From: Heterotrichella gracilis
Lineage: Eukaryota > Sar > Xanthophyceae > Tribonematales > Xanthonemataceae
NCBI GenBank assembly: GCA_032358255.1
Contig: JAULBX010005553.1
Span: 62,001 to 126,000 of the forward strand
Direction: 5' to 3'
Length of the DNA stretch: 64,000 nucleotides
Within the stretch, counting starts at the first letter, position 1. Every line of letters starts with the position of its first letter. Of this stretch, positions 24,001-33,746 are shown one piece after another. Below the pieces are notes generated by a model that worked only from the letters and a program-made list of their open reading frames with translations, was not told the origin of the DNA and did not search any database. The translations under genes and the position numbers were made by a program.

Positions 24001-27000
24001 TCCTTTGCATATTTTTGAACCGCACAGGCTGCAGTTGCTACCTGTACGGCAACAGGGCGAGCTGGGCATGCGATGTCCAGCCTGAGATGTAGTTCTGCTC
24101 CTGTGAGGAGTGATGCACTGGGAGGCACTGCAGCATTCGCTCACAGGAGGAGAATGCCATATTCAGGCCGGACCCCACATCTGCAGCTCACATTCTTGCG
24201 CTCAGTATTTGCGCGTTGCATCCCCTTGATTCCTTCTCACTCAATAGGAGCTCCCTGTTGGAGGAGGTACACGGTGTGTCTGAAAGCATACTTTAATGTT
24301 CCTTTTGCCAATACCTGCTTGGTGCCTCTACATGTGATCATCAATGCCAGATCTGCCCAGTCCCCTTCACCCCCTGTTTTCCCCCTCCCCCTGCAGGTGC
24401 GCCACCCCAGCGCCGTGCCCATCGGCATGCTTGGTGCGCTGGCTGTGGTGACTGTGCTGTATGTGGGCATGAGCCTTGCGCTGGTGTCAATGGTGCCGTG
24501 GTATGACATAGACCCTATTGCAGGGTTTGCAAAGGCTTTCAACCAGGTGGGTGCATGTAAACACCATTGCTGTTCGAGGCATTTTTGTTGTGGTGGTGGG
24601 ATGGTGGTGTCGTGATGTGATGTGGCACAGGGCTGTTGTTGAGGAATGTCCATTTGCTGAGAATCTCGTCTTATATTTTTCAAACCTAAAAATCCAAAAG
24701 TCATGTTGAGCCCACCTGAGTGACCTGCACCTCACTGGTCGCCATGTCCACAACCAACGTCTGAACCACATGTTACACCCCCAATGCACCTCACGTTGCC
24801 CCCCCCTCCCCCTCCCCACCCGCGCCCCACATGAGGACTGGCCTCCCTAACCCCCACAGGTGGGCCTGGATTGGGCACGCTACATTGTGGCCGCTGGCGC
24901 CGTGATCGGCATCCTTGGGTCTGAGCTGGTTGGCCTGTATGGCGTGGCGCGCATCACCATGGCGGTGGCGCGCGAGTGGATGCTGCCGCCGCTGCTGGCA
25001 AGGGTTCACCGCCGCACAGGTGAAACCTGCTTGGGGCGTCGGAGTGATCCAAATGCATTATTTACTTCATCGTGAACATGCTACAGAACAACATGAAATA
25101 ATTACAAGCGAATACATACAAAAACTAATGCATTATTTATTTGACCATGGCGAAAGCAAATAAATGCAATTGCAAGAGTTTCAGACAGTCGTAAAGTACA
25201 CGCAATATAAGTACAAATGTAAAGTAATTATTGAAAAAATATCGTGATCCAGTAGATATAGTAGTTTCCAATTGCTGTCTGCCAGTTGATCCTTGGCTCA
25301 GCGCAATTTTATAATTACATTAATGCCTGAGTTGCCCCATTCGGTGATGCGCACTGGGTGAACTTTTAGAGTGGTATACGCCTACCATGCCACACCACAG
25401 ACACACCCCCACTGATGGGGTACGGACCCTCCCACACCCCATGCCACTGGCCCCCCAACCCCACCCGGTGCAGGCACCCCCATCTACGCGCAGCTAGCTG
25501 TGGGCATTGCCACCGCTGTCATTGCGCTGTTCACGGCATTCGACACCTTGGCCAACCTGGTGTCCATCATGACGCTGTACATCTTCGTCAATGTGTCGTG
25601 CGCGCTGCTGTTCAGGAGGTGGGTGCAAGGCTTTGAGACCCTAGCCTAGGGTCTATTAAAGGCCTCCTGCAGGTGCTGATCTTACCCTTAGCTAGCAGAT
25701 CAGCAAATACTTTTACCATGTTGCAATAGATGAGTTGTTGATAATGAGGCAAACCATACCAAATTTTGCAGTATTGCAGAAGTGGTGTGCCTTGCCTAAA
25801 GATCACCGGGTCATCTGTTGCATCATGTGAACAACGCCTGCTGGTCTGCAAGCGTCCAAGTTAGGCACTAGGAAGCAGCTGGCAGCTATTGCATTATACT
25901 TTGCTGCAGCACAGCAATCCAAGTACCAAAGGACAATATGCAATAGCTGCTAGCTGCTCCCTGATGCCCATGTCATTATTTACGGCACTTTCGTGGCCGA
26001 TCCATCAGTTGCCAGCACTTAGGGGGTTTGAGGATACCACAGCCCACCTCAAGATGCAGACTCTGAGTGTGAGTGTAAATTAGCATACACCAAAACCCCA
26101 TAGTGTTGCCAGCCGATGGACCGCCCACCAAATGCCACAACCTGTGATAAATTTCATGCCTACACCGCTGCAATGTTACATTTCTCCAACCCCAGACGCT
26201 GGCACCCTATTCTCCCTGACACTGAGCACATCCCCTCTCCTGTGTCATTTGGCCCAGGTACTACCCCAGTGTGGCCGCCAGCTACCGCTACCCCCACCCA
26301 GACATGCCCACCAAAGCGCCCACCTCCCCCGACCCCCCCACCACCGCCGCCACACCAGAGATCTCTCCCCCTGCCGACCGCCCCTGGACGCTCAGCAATA
26401 ACGCCCCCCCCTTTGCGCGCAAGCTGATGGTCGTGCACCACCTAGCGGTGGTTGTGGGTACCTCGGTTGGAATCGCTGCTGTGTTCAACGCGTCTGATGA
26501 TGTGTCAAAATCCAGCACATGGATCGCCTGCATGGTGATGGGGCTGGCCTTTCTGGCCATTGTGGTGGTGTGGAGGTTCACGGTGCCGCTGGAGTACAAG
26601 CCTGCGGGTGGGTGGGGGGTGGCGGGGGTAGGGTTCGGGGTCATTGCAGTTGCGGCGAGTGTGGTGGTGCTGCTGGTAATTTGTGCATGCTCTGGCACCT
26701 ATGTTGGCGCTGAAGTTCAGGTGGTACCACGTGTTGCTCTCCCTCCCAGTGTCTGTCAGTGCATGTTTACCATGTTCATCAGGTGGTGCACGGGAGAAGC
26801 ACCACTGAATTCAGCTCTATTAAAGCTGGAAGCTCATGACATACTTCTGTGTGTCCCTTCTGGTCCCCTTGAGTTTTTGAAGCCAAAGGGACCACTAGAG
26901 ACACACAGAAGTATATGATGAGCTTCCATATTTCATACAGATGAAAACCCTTGGCTGCCATGCCATACCTTGAGCCCTTTGCAAACCCATGTGCTCATGG

Positions 27001-29485
27001 CCACACCCTGCCTAGGGTTTTCAGTATTTGAACCCCCCTTTTCAATCCAGGTGCAGGCTGGGCCATCCCCATTAAGGTGCCTGCCAATCCACACCCTGAC
27101 TAAGGGTTTCAGGTTATGACCCTTTTTCCAAATCCCGGTGCAGGCTGGGCCATCCCCCACTGGCTCATGCCCTGGCTGCCCTGCCTGTCCATTGGCATGA
27201 CCATCTTCCTCATGGGGCAGCTGCCGGGGCCAGACTGGGTGCGATTCGCCATCTTCATGGCCGCCTACGTGTTCATCTATCTGGTGTTCAGCATGCACTT
27301 CTCGGCGATCAAGCACCAGGAGGTGGACCCGCTGCAGGAGCAGCTGCGCAAGGTTGGGGAAGCCCCTAGGGGAGGGTTTGCGTGCCGCTGTGTATGTTTG
27401 TGTCATCCTTGCGTGCCCCGGTTGCAATCTAAGCGTGCGCATGCCGTGTGGAACTTCAATTGCACACAATGGCTGGGCATTGGGCTGAACAACATTACGT
27501 GACGCATGGTTCCAAATTTATATGATTCATTAATCTAATAGGCTCAATAAAGCATTTACATTCTTTGTTGCAGTCGCACGATGCTTATGCAGTGATGGTA
27601 CTGTGCTATTTAATGCAGTGCATTAAACATGCATGGCCATGTGGGTAGTCTATCAGCAGCTGCACTAGTGATTTATCATGAACCACAGGTACAGGTTGTA
27701 TATTGCTTTATTGCTACAGCCGCATTGATCTGCCTATAATCCCCTTAGGATATATGCTGTGTCAACATGATATCAGTCTGTCATACGCCTCACCCTCACA
27801 CCATGGTTGCCCCACATCCACCAGGCCGGCAGCGGGCCCCCCGCACCCTCCAGCATGACGTTTGAGACCGACAACCTGCTGGTGAGGGAGAGCCAGGGCA
27901 TCAACGAGCCTGTGCAGATGCTGATGGGGGGTGCCATGCGCATGGGCGCCAACATTGGGGAGGAGAGGGAGAGTATTAGTGAGATACGCCACCTGGGGAG
28001 GGCGTCGCTGGGCAGGCTGGTGCCGCTGGAGAGGTGGGTGTGCGGGGAGCAACATGTGGAATGTGCCTCACAGTTGGAATGTAAGAGGTGATGTGCACGG
28101 GGAGGTTTGGTTCACTGAGGGCAAATTGTGCAAGAACGCACTAGTATCCCTGTGTGGTGTGGTGCCCTGGTGCGAGCCAGTGACCCCCTAACTACGCCTC
28201 TGTGCGTTCCCTCTCTTTCTTTCTTTTCTTTCTTTCCACCAGTATACCGTATGATGCCTAGGATTGCCTATGATAGCAATCACAGTTCCCACTGGACCTG
28301 GGCATACGGTATACTGGTGGGTAATAATGTTCACATGCATGTGCAACCCCCACGCCCTCATCCGGCACAGCGCTATTCGCGCCATTACATGCATGGTACA
28401 AGGGAAGCAAGACTCTTGCGGTTAGGAACAGGATCTGCATACGTTTGTGCCTTGCAATCTTGTAGCAAGTGCATGTGTGCCTGTGCCTTCATTACAAATA
28501 ATGCCAGGATCACAGGCATTCATGCGCTTGCTGCAAAAATGGCAAAGGAACAAAAATGTTCAGGTTATGTTTCCCATGATCATGTTTTGAACAAGCCACG
28601 CGTCCGATGTTAGTGACGCCCTTTGTCAGCCAACATACCTCAAGGGACATGAAGACGGCTCAGAAATTTGACAAAATGATCATGGCTGCCAGAACTGACA
28701 CCTCAAAGGAAGGCATCAAGCGCAGCTCCCTGGGTACTCTTTGAGAACTAAGTCTGAAGTAGACTCCGGGAGTTCCCTTCAGGCGTACTTCTTGAAGATG
28801 TCCCAGATAGCTGCGCGCTTGATGAAATCCTCTGGGGGGTCACGTCGTGCAGCCATGATCATCATGTAATCATTTGAGCTGTCTTCATGACATGACATTG
28901 TCCCCGGCAGGTGTGCCTGTTGGCAAGGGCCAAGGGCGCCAGCACTAAGATGCCTGTTTTGTTCAGAGTCAAGGGTAGCCTACTACGGCAGATGCATGCC
29001 TCAATGGCACCATCCACTCCACGTGACTGGGATGCATGTACGTCAGTGGGAGCTGCAAAGCATGTATGCACATTTGGAGCACGTGAATGGTGCATTGGGC
29101 ATGCATTGTGCACCGCTTGGCTGCAGGATGTGCAGATGATGTGGCGGATAGTATTACGTTCCCCATGACCTCCCCACACAGGACCAGCCTAAGGCGCCAC
29201 AGCCATCCAGGGAGTGGCCGCTACGCACCATCCACCATGTCAGTCCCGCCTGCCGGACCCGAACCAGCAGCTGCAGCAGCGCCAACCACCACCCTCAACC
29301 CCACCCACCCACCTGGGCAGGCCTTTGGAGACAGCCACCCTGTCGGCGGCAGCTGCTGGCCATGGGGTGACTGGCGGGGGTGCGCCGGTGGTGCGCACCC
29401 AAGGAGTGGGGGCTACAAATGGTGCAGAGGGGAGGGTTGGGGAGTGCCCCCGCGTGCGCCCGGTGACCCAGTTGCATCTGTCTGA
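21023..29485 (+). CDS. cationic amino-acid transporter (CAT family, APC superfamily)
   Basis: Multi-pass plasma- or vacuolar-membrane amino-acid permease. Exons: 21023-21294, 22239-22382, 22713-22930, 23214-23392, 24397-24546, 24860-25019, 25474-25618, 26258 to about 26682 or 26720, 27144-27352, 27825-28033 and 29182-29485; about 800 aa. Family blocks appear in order: ELKRSLTALDLLALGVGMIV then GAGVFSLIG (TM1, APC unwound-helix motif); GPAVVLSVIFAAATACLSAV then CYSEFAVDVP; VEYILANAAIARGFSAYLA; GLIFFIFVGYDAIATSAEEV; and VRHPSAVPIGMLGALAVVT. Later come VGLYGVARITMAVAREWMLP, then TPIYAQL, and the distal pair PHWLMPWLPCLSIGMTIF and FAIFMAAYVFIYLVFSMHFS, typical of CATs. The 3' end of exon 8 is uncertain: the next exon needs phase 1, fitting a weak donor after base 26682 better than the stronger-looking one after 26720. 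The long C-terminal tail and last exon are less certain. The introns carry four foldback structures. Confidence 0.85.
22126..22172. repeat. interstitial telomere-like TTTAGGG repeats
   Basis: A run of about six TTTAGGG-type heptamers, some changed to TTAGGAT or TTAGGGC, in intron 1 of the transporter gene. TTTAGGG is the Arabidopsis-type telomere unit found in many green algae. Intact genes on both sides show this is not a chromosome end. Confidence 0.85.
25868..25964. repeat. imperfect inverted repeat (foldback) in transporter intron 7
   Basis: The left arm at about 25868-25901 (core GGCAGCTATTGCAT) is the reverse complement of the right arm at about 25929-25964 (core ATGCAATAGCTGCT). The arms are about 34-36 bases with a few mismatches and the loop is about 27 bases. 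Could be a MITE remnant or an intronic RNA hairpin. Confidence 0.75.
26828..26927. repeat. long hairpin, pre-miRNA-like, in transporter intron 8
   Basis: Arms 26828-26870 and 26885-26927 (43 bases each) are reverse complements apart from about seven mismatches, spread as small bulges, with a 14-base loop (GAGTTTTTGAAGCC). The best-paired core is ATACTTCTGTGTGTC / GACACACAGAAGTAT. Size, mismatch density and position inside a transcribed intron resemble a plant or algal miRNA precursor. A small MITE is the alternative. Confidence 0.8.
27001..27158 (+). repeat. 88-bp tandem duplication spanning the 5' boundary of transporter exon 9
   Basis: Unit 1 starts at 27001 and unit 2 at 27089, both with CCACACCCTG. 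Both end in the same splice-acceptor context, GGTGCAGGCTGGGCCATCCC. Only the second acceptor (exon from 27144) leads into a long open frame; the first is a decoy copy followed by ATTAAGGTGCC. Confidence 0.8.
28236..28320. repeat. perfect 18-bp inverted repeat, 85-bp foldback element
   Basis: CCACCAGTATACCGTATG at 28236-28253 is the exact reverse complement of 28303-28320. A second shorter stem (GATTGC/GCAATC) sits inside, and a partial ATGCC-AGG match extends the outer stem. A TTTC-rich pyrimidine run (28212-28235) precedes it. It lies in the last intron of the transporter gene and has MITE-like terminal inverted repeats. Confidence 0.9.
28648..28889. repeat. large inverted duplication containing a coding-like fragment
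   Basis: The left arm (28648-28736) and right arm (28797-28889) are diverged inverted copies of about 90 bases, joined by a 60-base loop with its own small stems. Shared blocks include CATGAAGAC, GATCATGGCTGC and CATCAAGCGC. Read outward from each arm, both encode related peptides: MIMAARTDTSKEGIKR on + and MIMAARRDPPEDFIKR on -. The latter continues AAIWDIFKKYA and a stop. It lies in the transporter's last intron. Confidence 0.75.
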
Positions 29486-30182
29486 AACGGGCCGCATTGA
29501 ATAACGTTGGAGCCATTGCATGTTACGAGGTGTAGTTGTGTATGTTTTGGGCAAGACTGCAAAGTATCTGCCTCGGGCAACTTGATGCCGGCCGCATGCC
29601 ATGCTAGCACTCAGTGCTACCTGGGTCTCTATGGCTGTTGACCTTAGTGCTTATGCGTGTACATGTGCTGTGATAAGTTGTCATTGGGACACAGTATTGT
29701 GCACAGCACACCAATCCGCATTGATGGATCAGCCCAAATGGCTGCAGCGCTGATCAGTCCAACCTGGCATTCGGCCAAGTTCGATACCTTGACTAATGAT
29801 GCGCTTTTCCAGGGTAGTTGTACAGTGCACTGCGCGCAAGCTGTAGCCCACTTTAGTAATCCTGGTAGTCCAGGCATTACAAGTGTTTCCACGCTGAGTA
29901 AACCACTAGCTCAGATGAGTCCCCAACATCCATGCTAGCCTTGCAGAGGTGGCAAGCACTGGTCCTAGAGCTAGCCATAGCCTTTATGGGAAGGAGCGCA
30001 CATCCATGGGCTGCAACACACTGTCGCACTGCCTGGTTTGCAAAATGGCAAGCGCATGCAAACCATCACTACAAATTTTGCAGATCAAACGCTGCAGCTG
30101 CAGGTAGCACCACTACATGTATACAGTGCACTGGCCCTAATTAAGTGCACCCCCAGGGCCCTCCGTTTCACTACCGTTTGCT
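29486..30182. other. intergenic region between transporter and CXXC gene
   Basis: About 700 bases separating two convergent genes. No exon seen on either strand. A short palindrome CCTGGTAGTCCAGG lies near 29,861. Probably two 3'UTRs. Confidence 0.5.
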
Positions 30183-30440
30183 TCAACCCTGCTCACGGAA
30201 CACCCTGTTCTTGTTGCCGCAACGCTGGCAGCTGCCCTGCGCCACACCCTTGTTGTAGTCGTTGCAGGCATCGCACTTCATCTTCTGCTGGCGTCCTTTG
30301 GTTGAGGTGGCGGGGCGGGTGTGGTGGCGGTCGATGTCGGTCGCACCACTCTTGCCTGGTCCCACTCGTGTGTTGTTCATGAACCCCTCTTCATTGCCGT
30401 TCCAGCCGGATGGGTTACCAGGTGGGTACTTGTGAGCCAT
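30183..30440 (-). CDS. small double-CXXC (zinc-ribbon-like) protein of unknown function
   Basis: An 85-aa open frame starting MAHKYPPGNPSGWNGNEEG. The N-terminal half is Pro/Gly/Asn-rich, and a basic middle (HTRPATSTKGRQQKMK) leads to a C-terminal knuckle: CDAC, 11 residues, CQRC, then GNKNRVFREQG. Four cysteines as two CXXC pairs suggest one bound Zn. I recognise no named family. The frame is open upstream to about 30,710, but a good acceptor (CACATCTGCAG, near 30,490) lies just before the ATG, so I read an intron in the 5'UTR and start at 30440. The ordered composition and paired cysteines argue for a real gene; a longer N-terminus is possible. It is divergent from the RsmI gene, which starts 970 bases away. 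Confidence 0.55.
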   Translation of the reverse strand: MAHKYPPGNPSGWNGNEEGFMNNTRVGPGKSGATDIDRHHTRPATSTKGRQQKMKCDACNDYNKGVAQGSCQRCGNKNRVFREQG

Positions 30441-31409
30441 AGCGGTGGTGGTACGGCGGTGTTGGTGAGACGGTGGGTGATGGGCTATCTGCAGATGTGA
30501 AGTGAGGTGGGTGAACGCTGCCATGTGCAGTGCAAAGAATTTCAGCAGCGAAACAACGTTAACTTTCCAATAGTTGTGGTAACAGACATTTCCGCTTACC
30601 GAATGTCTTATAGGGCTATGCCCCTTCCAGCCTGACCTCTCGAAAGTGTGCGTGTGTACACGGCCAGCTGCGATATGCATGCACTGCGGCATGTTTGCAT
30701 GCATTGCCACCCTTCAACTGTGGCAAAAAACCACCGTCTGCATAAGACAGATTGCGCAACCTCAGACCATCAACCTCCAGTGTATGTGCACGTTTGCGCC
30801 GATACGGACTCAGTCATTGTTTTGTTCCTTGAAATTTGCGAACCTCCATCCCCAAGGCAAGTCCCCGTTCCAATGCATGCATGTCAGTACTGTCAACAAA
30901 ATACCTGTATTGCAGCCTCGTATCGATAGGACGCGCACGTACACTCAATACGAAACACTTTGCTTAGCGCTTCTATGTCGCTCCTCCCTGACATCGAGTA
31001 TATACAAAAAGCATCGTTGTTTGCACTTTTGGCTATATGCATGCATTGCGCCCTGCGCCTTCTCGATACCCAATATCAGTTCAGGCAGGCTAAGTCGTGG
31101 TTCGTTAACATTTCAAAGCACAAAAAATACATCTCGAGTGACTAGCCAGACCCCTTGCTGTGGTACCGCCGATAGCCACAGGTGACACACGCCTTGGCAA
31201 CTACACACACAAACACTTGAATATGGCCACTCCCCTCTCCCACTGCGGCCTCAAAAAGCATTGAGGCAGAGGCCTGCAATGTGGGCCACAGCAGCCAGCT
31301 GTGCACCCCAGTGCTTGGCGTCAGGCAGGTTTGGGCCTGCCCCGTGGCCATCCCAGCAGCCGGCTTGAACCCTAGCAACGCAGGGAAGCCCTTCTGAAGG
31401 GTTGCAGCA
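30441..31409. other. intergenic region between divergent CXXC gene and RsmI gene
   Basis: About 970 bases. No further coding exon is supportable; a probable 5'UTR exon of the CXXC gene lies upstream of about 30,495. TGCATGCA palindromes occur at about 30,677, 30,693, 30,872 and 31,038, the densest group in the window. Confidence 0.5.
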
Positions 31410-33746
31410 ATGGCTGTAGCTGGTGCCTTGTGGCGCCTGACCACCACCGCCCGCCCACTGCTGCCAGCCACCACCGCCCACCCCCCGTGGCCCCTCTCTT
31501 GCACCAGCCGCACCCACAGCCGCCAGCTGCACCCCCGCCACCCACCCGGCCCCTCCACCCGCACCCACGCAACAGCCCCCCATACCCCACCACCACCTCC
31601 ACCTCCACCAGACTCCCCAGAACTCCCTCCCTCCCTCTACATCGTCGCGACCCCCATCGGCAACCTCGAGGACATTACCCTGAGGGCTTTGCGGGTGTTG
31701 AAGGGTGTGGAAGTTGTGTTTGCCGAGGACACGCGCCACACACTCAAGCTGTTCCGCCATTTTGGGATCTCCACAAGGTTGATTAGCTTACACGAGCACA
31801 ACGAGCGGGGCAGGGGGCCTGAGGTGGTGCGCTGGCTGCAGCGGGGGGCACCCGTGGCGCTCGTGAGCGATGCAGGTGAGAAACCCTCACCAAGGGTCTG
31901 ACCTCACACACAAAGCCTAGTGGCAGGACATGCACGTGACACACTGGTCCTCATTGCCCTTGGCATGATTGGCTGCCACATGTAGCAGCGGTAGCACCAA
32001 CAGCTGAACGCAATGCTGGGCAGCAATCGTGTCGGAGCGGGTCCCTGATCACTTGAGAGGTAAGAGCTGGCCTGCACCACCCATGTGCGCAGAACAATAT
32101 AATAAAGTAATGAATATGCACAACAATGTACTAATTTTCACCCCCATGCAATTGGTTACCCCCCATGTGCATTGTCCACCTCTATTCTCCCCTTTGTCCC
32201 CAGGCACCCCAGGCATCAGCGACCCGGGATCCCAGCTGGTGGCGCACGTGCTGCAGGCGGGGTGCTCAGTGACCTCAATACCCGGACCATGCGCCTTTGT
32301 GTCGGCACTGGTGTCGTCGGGTCTGGACACAAACGCGTTCCACTTTGTGGGCTTCCTGCCGCCAAAGTCGGGGGCGCGGCGGGCCAAGCTGCAGGAGCTG
32401 GCAGGTGCGGGATGTGCTCATGGGCTGCCCTCATCATTTGTTGGTCATCTTGGACACTGACAATGGTGCTACTTGCAGTAGTTCAGTTGCATTGCATTAT
32501 CAATTTAAGGTCTTTTGGGTATAGAGTCATAGGAGCAAGCAGTCATTTTCTAATTGTGATTGCGGGTTGATTTGAAATTAGCTTGCAGATTGTGGTTGTA
32601 ATAATTGATGTAAATTACCCAAGTGTAATTGTTGTAATACATTGTATACATTCTAATCCCAATTGCAGTTGTAGCTGCAAACGAATCAAGGGTATATTTC
32701 CCCCTATTGATGCAGACCTGCCTGGTACCCTGGTCCTGTACGCCTCACCACACGCACTGGCGGCCACCCTGCAAGACGCGTGCGCCGTGCTAGGGGGGGA
32801 GCGACAGTGCGCGGTGGCCAGGGAGCTCACAAAGGTGGGGAGGGCTGCTGTGGCTGGATGTGGCAGGCAGTGGAAACGGAACTGGCGTTAGGCTGGCGTG
32901 TGTCGCATGGAGACTGCGATGTCCATGGTGGGACATGCGCAGCTGACATGGGGATGTGCAGACATGTGGTGGGAGCGGGACGCCACATGGGGATGTGGTA
33001 ATTGGCATGGGGGGGCCCACACACTGCACTCCCACATGGGGTGCCTGATGCAGCATCCTGCATGGAAGGGCAGGCCTACACCAAATTACTCGCAAAGCAG
33101 TGGATGAGTGCACCCTGACCTTATACTTCATCAGTGCGTCCTCACCAAAAATACGATACTTCCCTGTTTGCAGCTGCACGAGGAGATGTACCGCAACACA
33201 CTGGAGGGTGCACAGCTGCAGTTTGAGCAGCGCCAACCAAAGGTGGGTGTGATGGTGGTGGATGCGGGTCGGAGAGGATGCGGGCAGGGGGTGCTGGCTT
33301 TTGGTCAGGTCACGCAATTGCTCGAGCATGGTGGAGAAAAAGTTAATGCATTTACACGCAGCCAAAGTGGCGATATGCTTTCTGATACGCTCTGGGTAGT
33401 CTTGTTGACCAGAAACAGTCGATATGAAGTAGAATGAGGATACATATTCAGAGATAGGCCTCTTGCCTGCCGTTAACGGTATAATGCTTGTTCATGCACA
33501 TGGTTTGAAATGATAGTAACCCCCTCCCCTCCCCCTCGCCAGGGTGAAATCACTCTCCTCATCGCCGGCGCCCCCACCGCTGCCCCAATTGACGACACCA
33601 CCATCAGCGAGGCGCTGGCTGCGCGCCTGGCTGGTGGGGCGGCTGTGTCAGTGGCTGCGCGGGAGGTGGCTGCAGAGCTGCGGGTGGGCAAGCGGAGGGT
33701 GTACGCAATTGCGCTGGAGCTTGGCGGGGGGGAGGGGAGCGGCTGA
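31410..33746 (+). CDS. 16S rRNA 2'-O-methyltransferase RsmI family, probably organelle-targeted
   Basis: Tetrapyrrole-methylase-fold enzyme; bacterial RsmI 2'-O-methylates C1402 of 16S rRNA, so a plastid or mitochondrial ribosome is the likely target. Exons: 31410-31875, 32204-32404, 32716-32834, 33174-33242 and 33543-33746; 1059 nt, 352 aa. The first about 70 residues are rich in Thr, Ala, Pro, His and Arg with almost no acidic residues (MAVAGALWRLTTTARPLLPA), as in a transit peptide. Then come the RsmI blocks YIVATPIGNLEDITLRAL, FAEDTRHTLKL, TPGISDPGSQLV and IPGPCAFVSALVSSGL. Also present are FLPPKSGARR, LVLYASPHALAATL and the ARELTK...YRNTLEGA segment. The C-terminal domain (VSVAAREVAAELRVGKRRVYAIAL) matches the short helical tail of RsmI. 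All phases agree. Which organelle cannot be decided here. Confidence 0.93.

Noticed and set aside
23830-24190. Extra transporter exon in the 1-kb intron 4
   Set aside because: The CAT alignment runs directly from FVGYDAIATSAEE to VRHPSAVPIG without a gap, and the antisense frame there has no support.
31142-31760. Antisense Gly/Trp/Val-rich frames opposite RsmI exon 1
   Set aside because: Shadow of the Pro/Thr/His-rich leader of RsmI on the other strand. They lack splice structure and family motifs.
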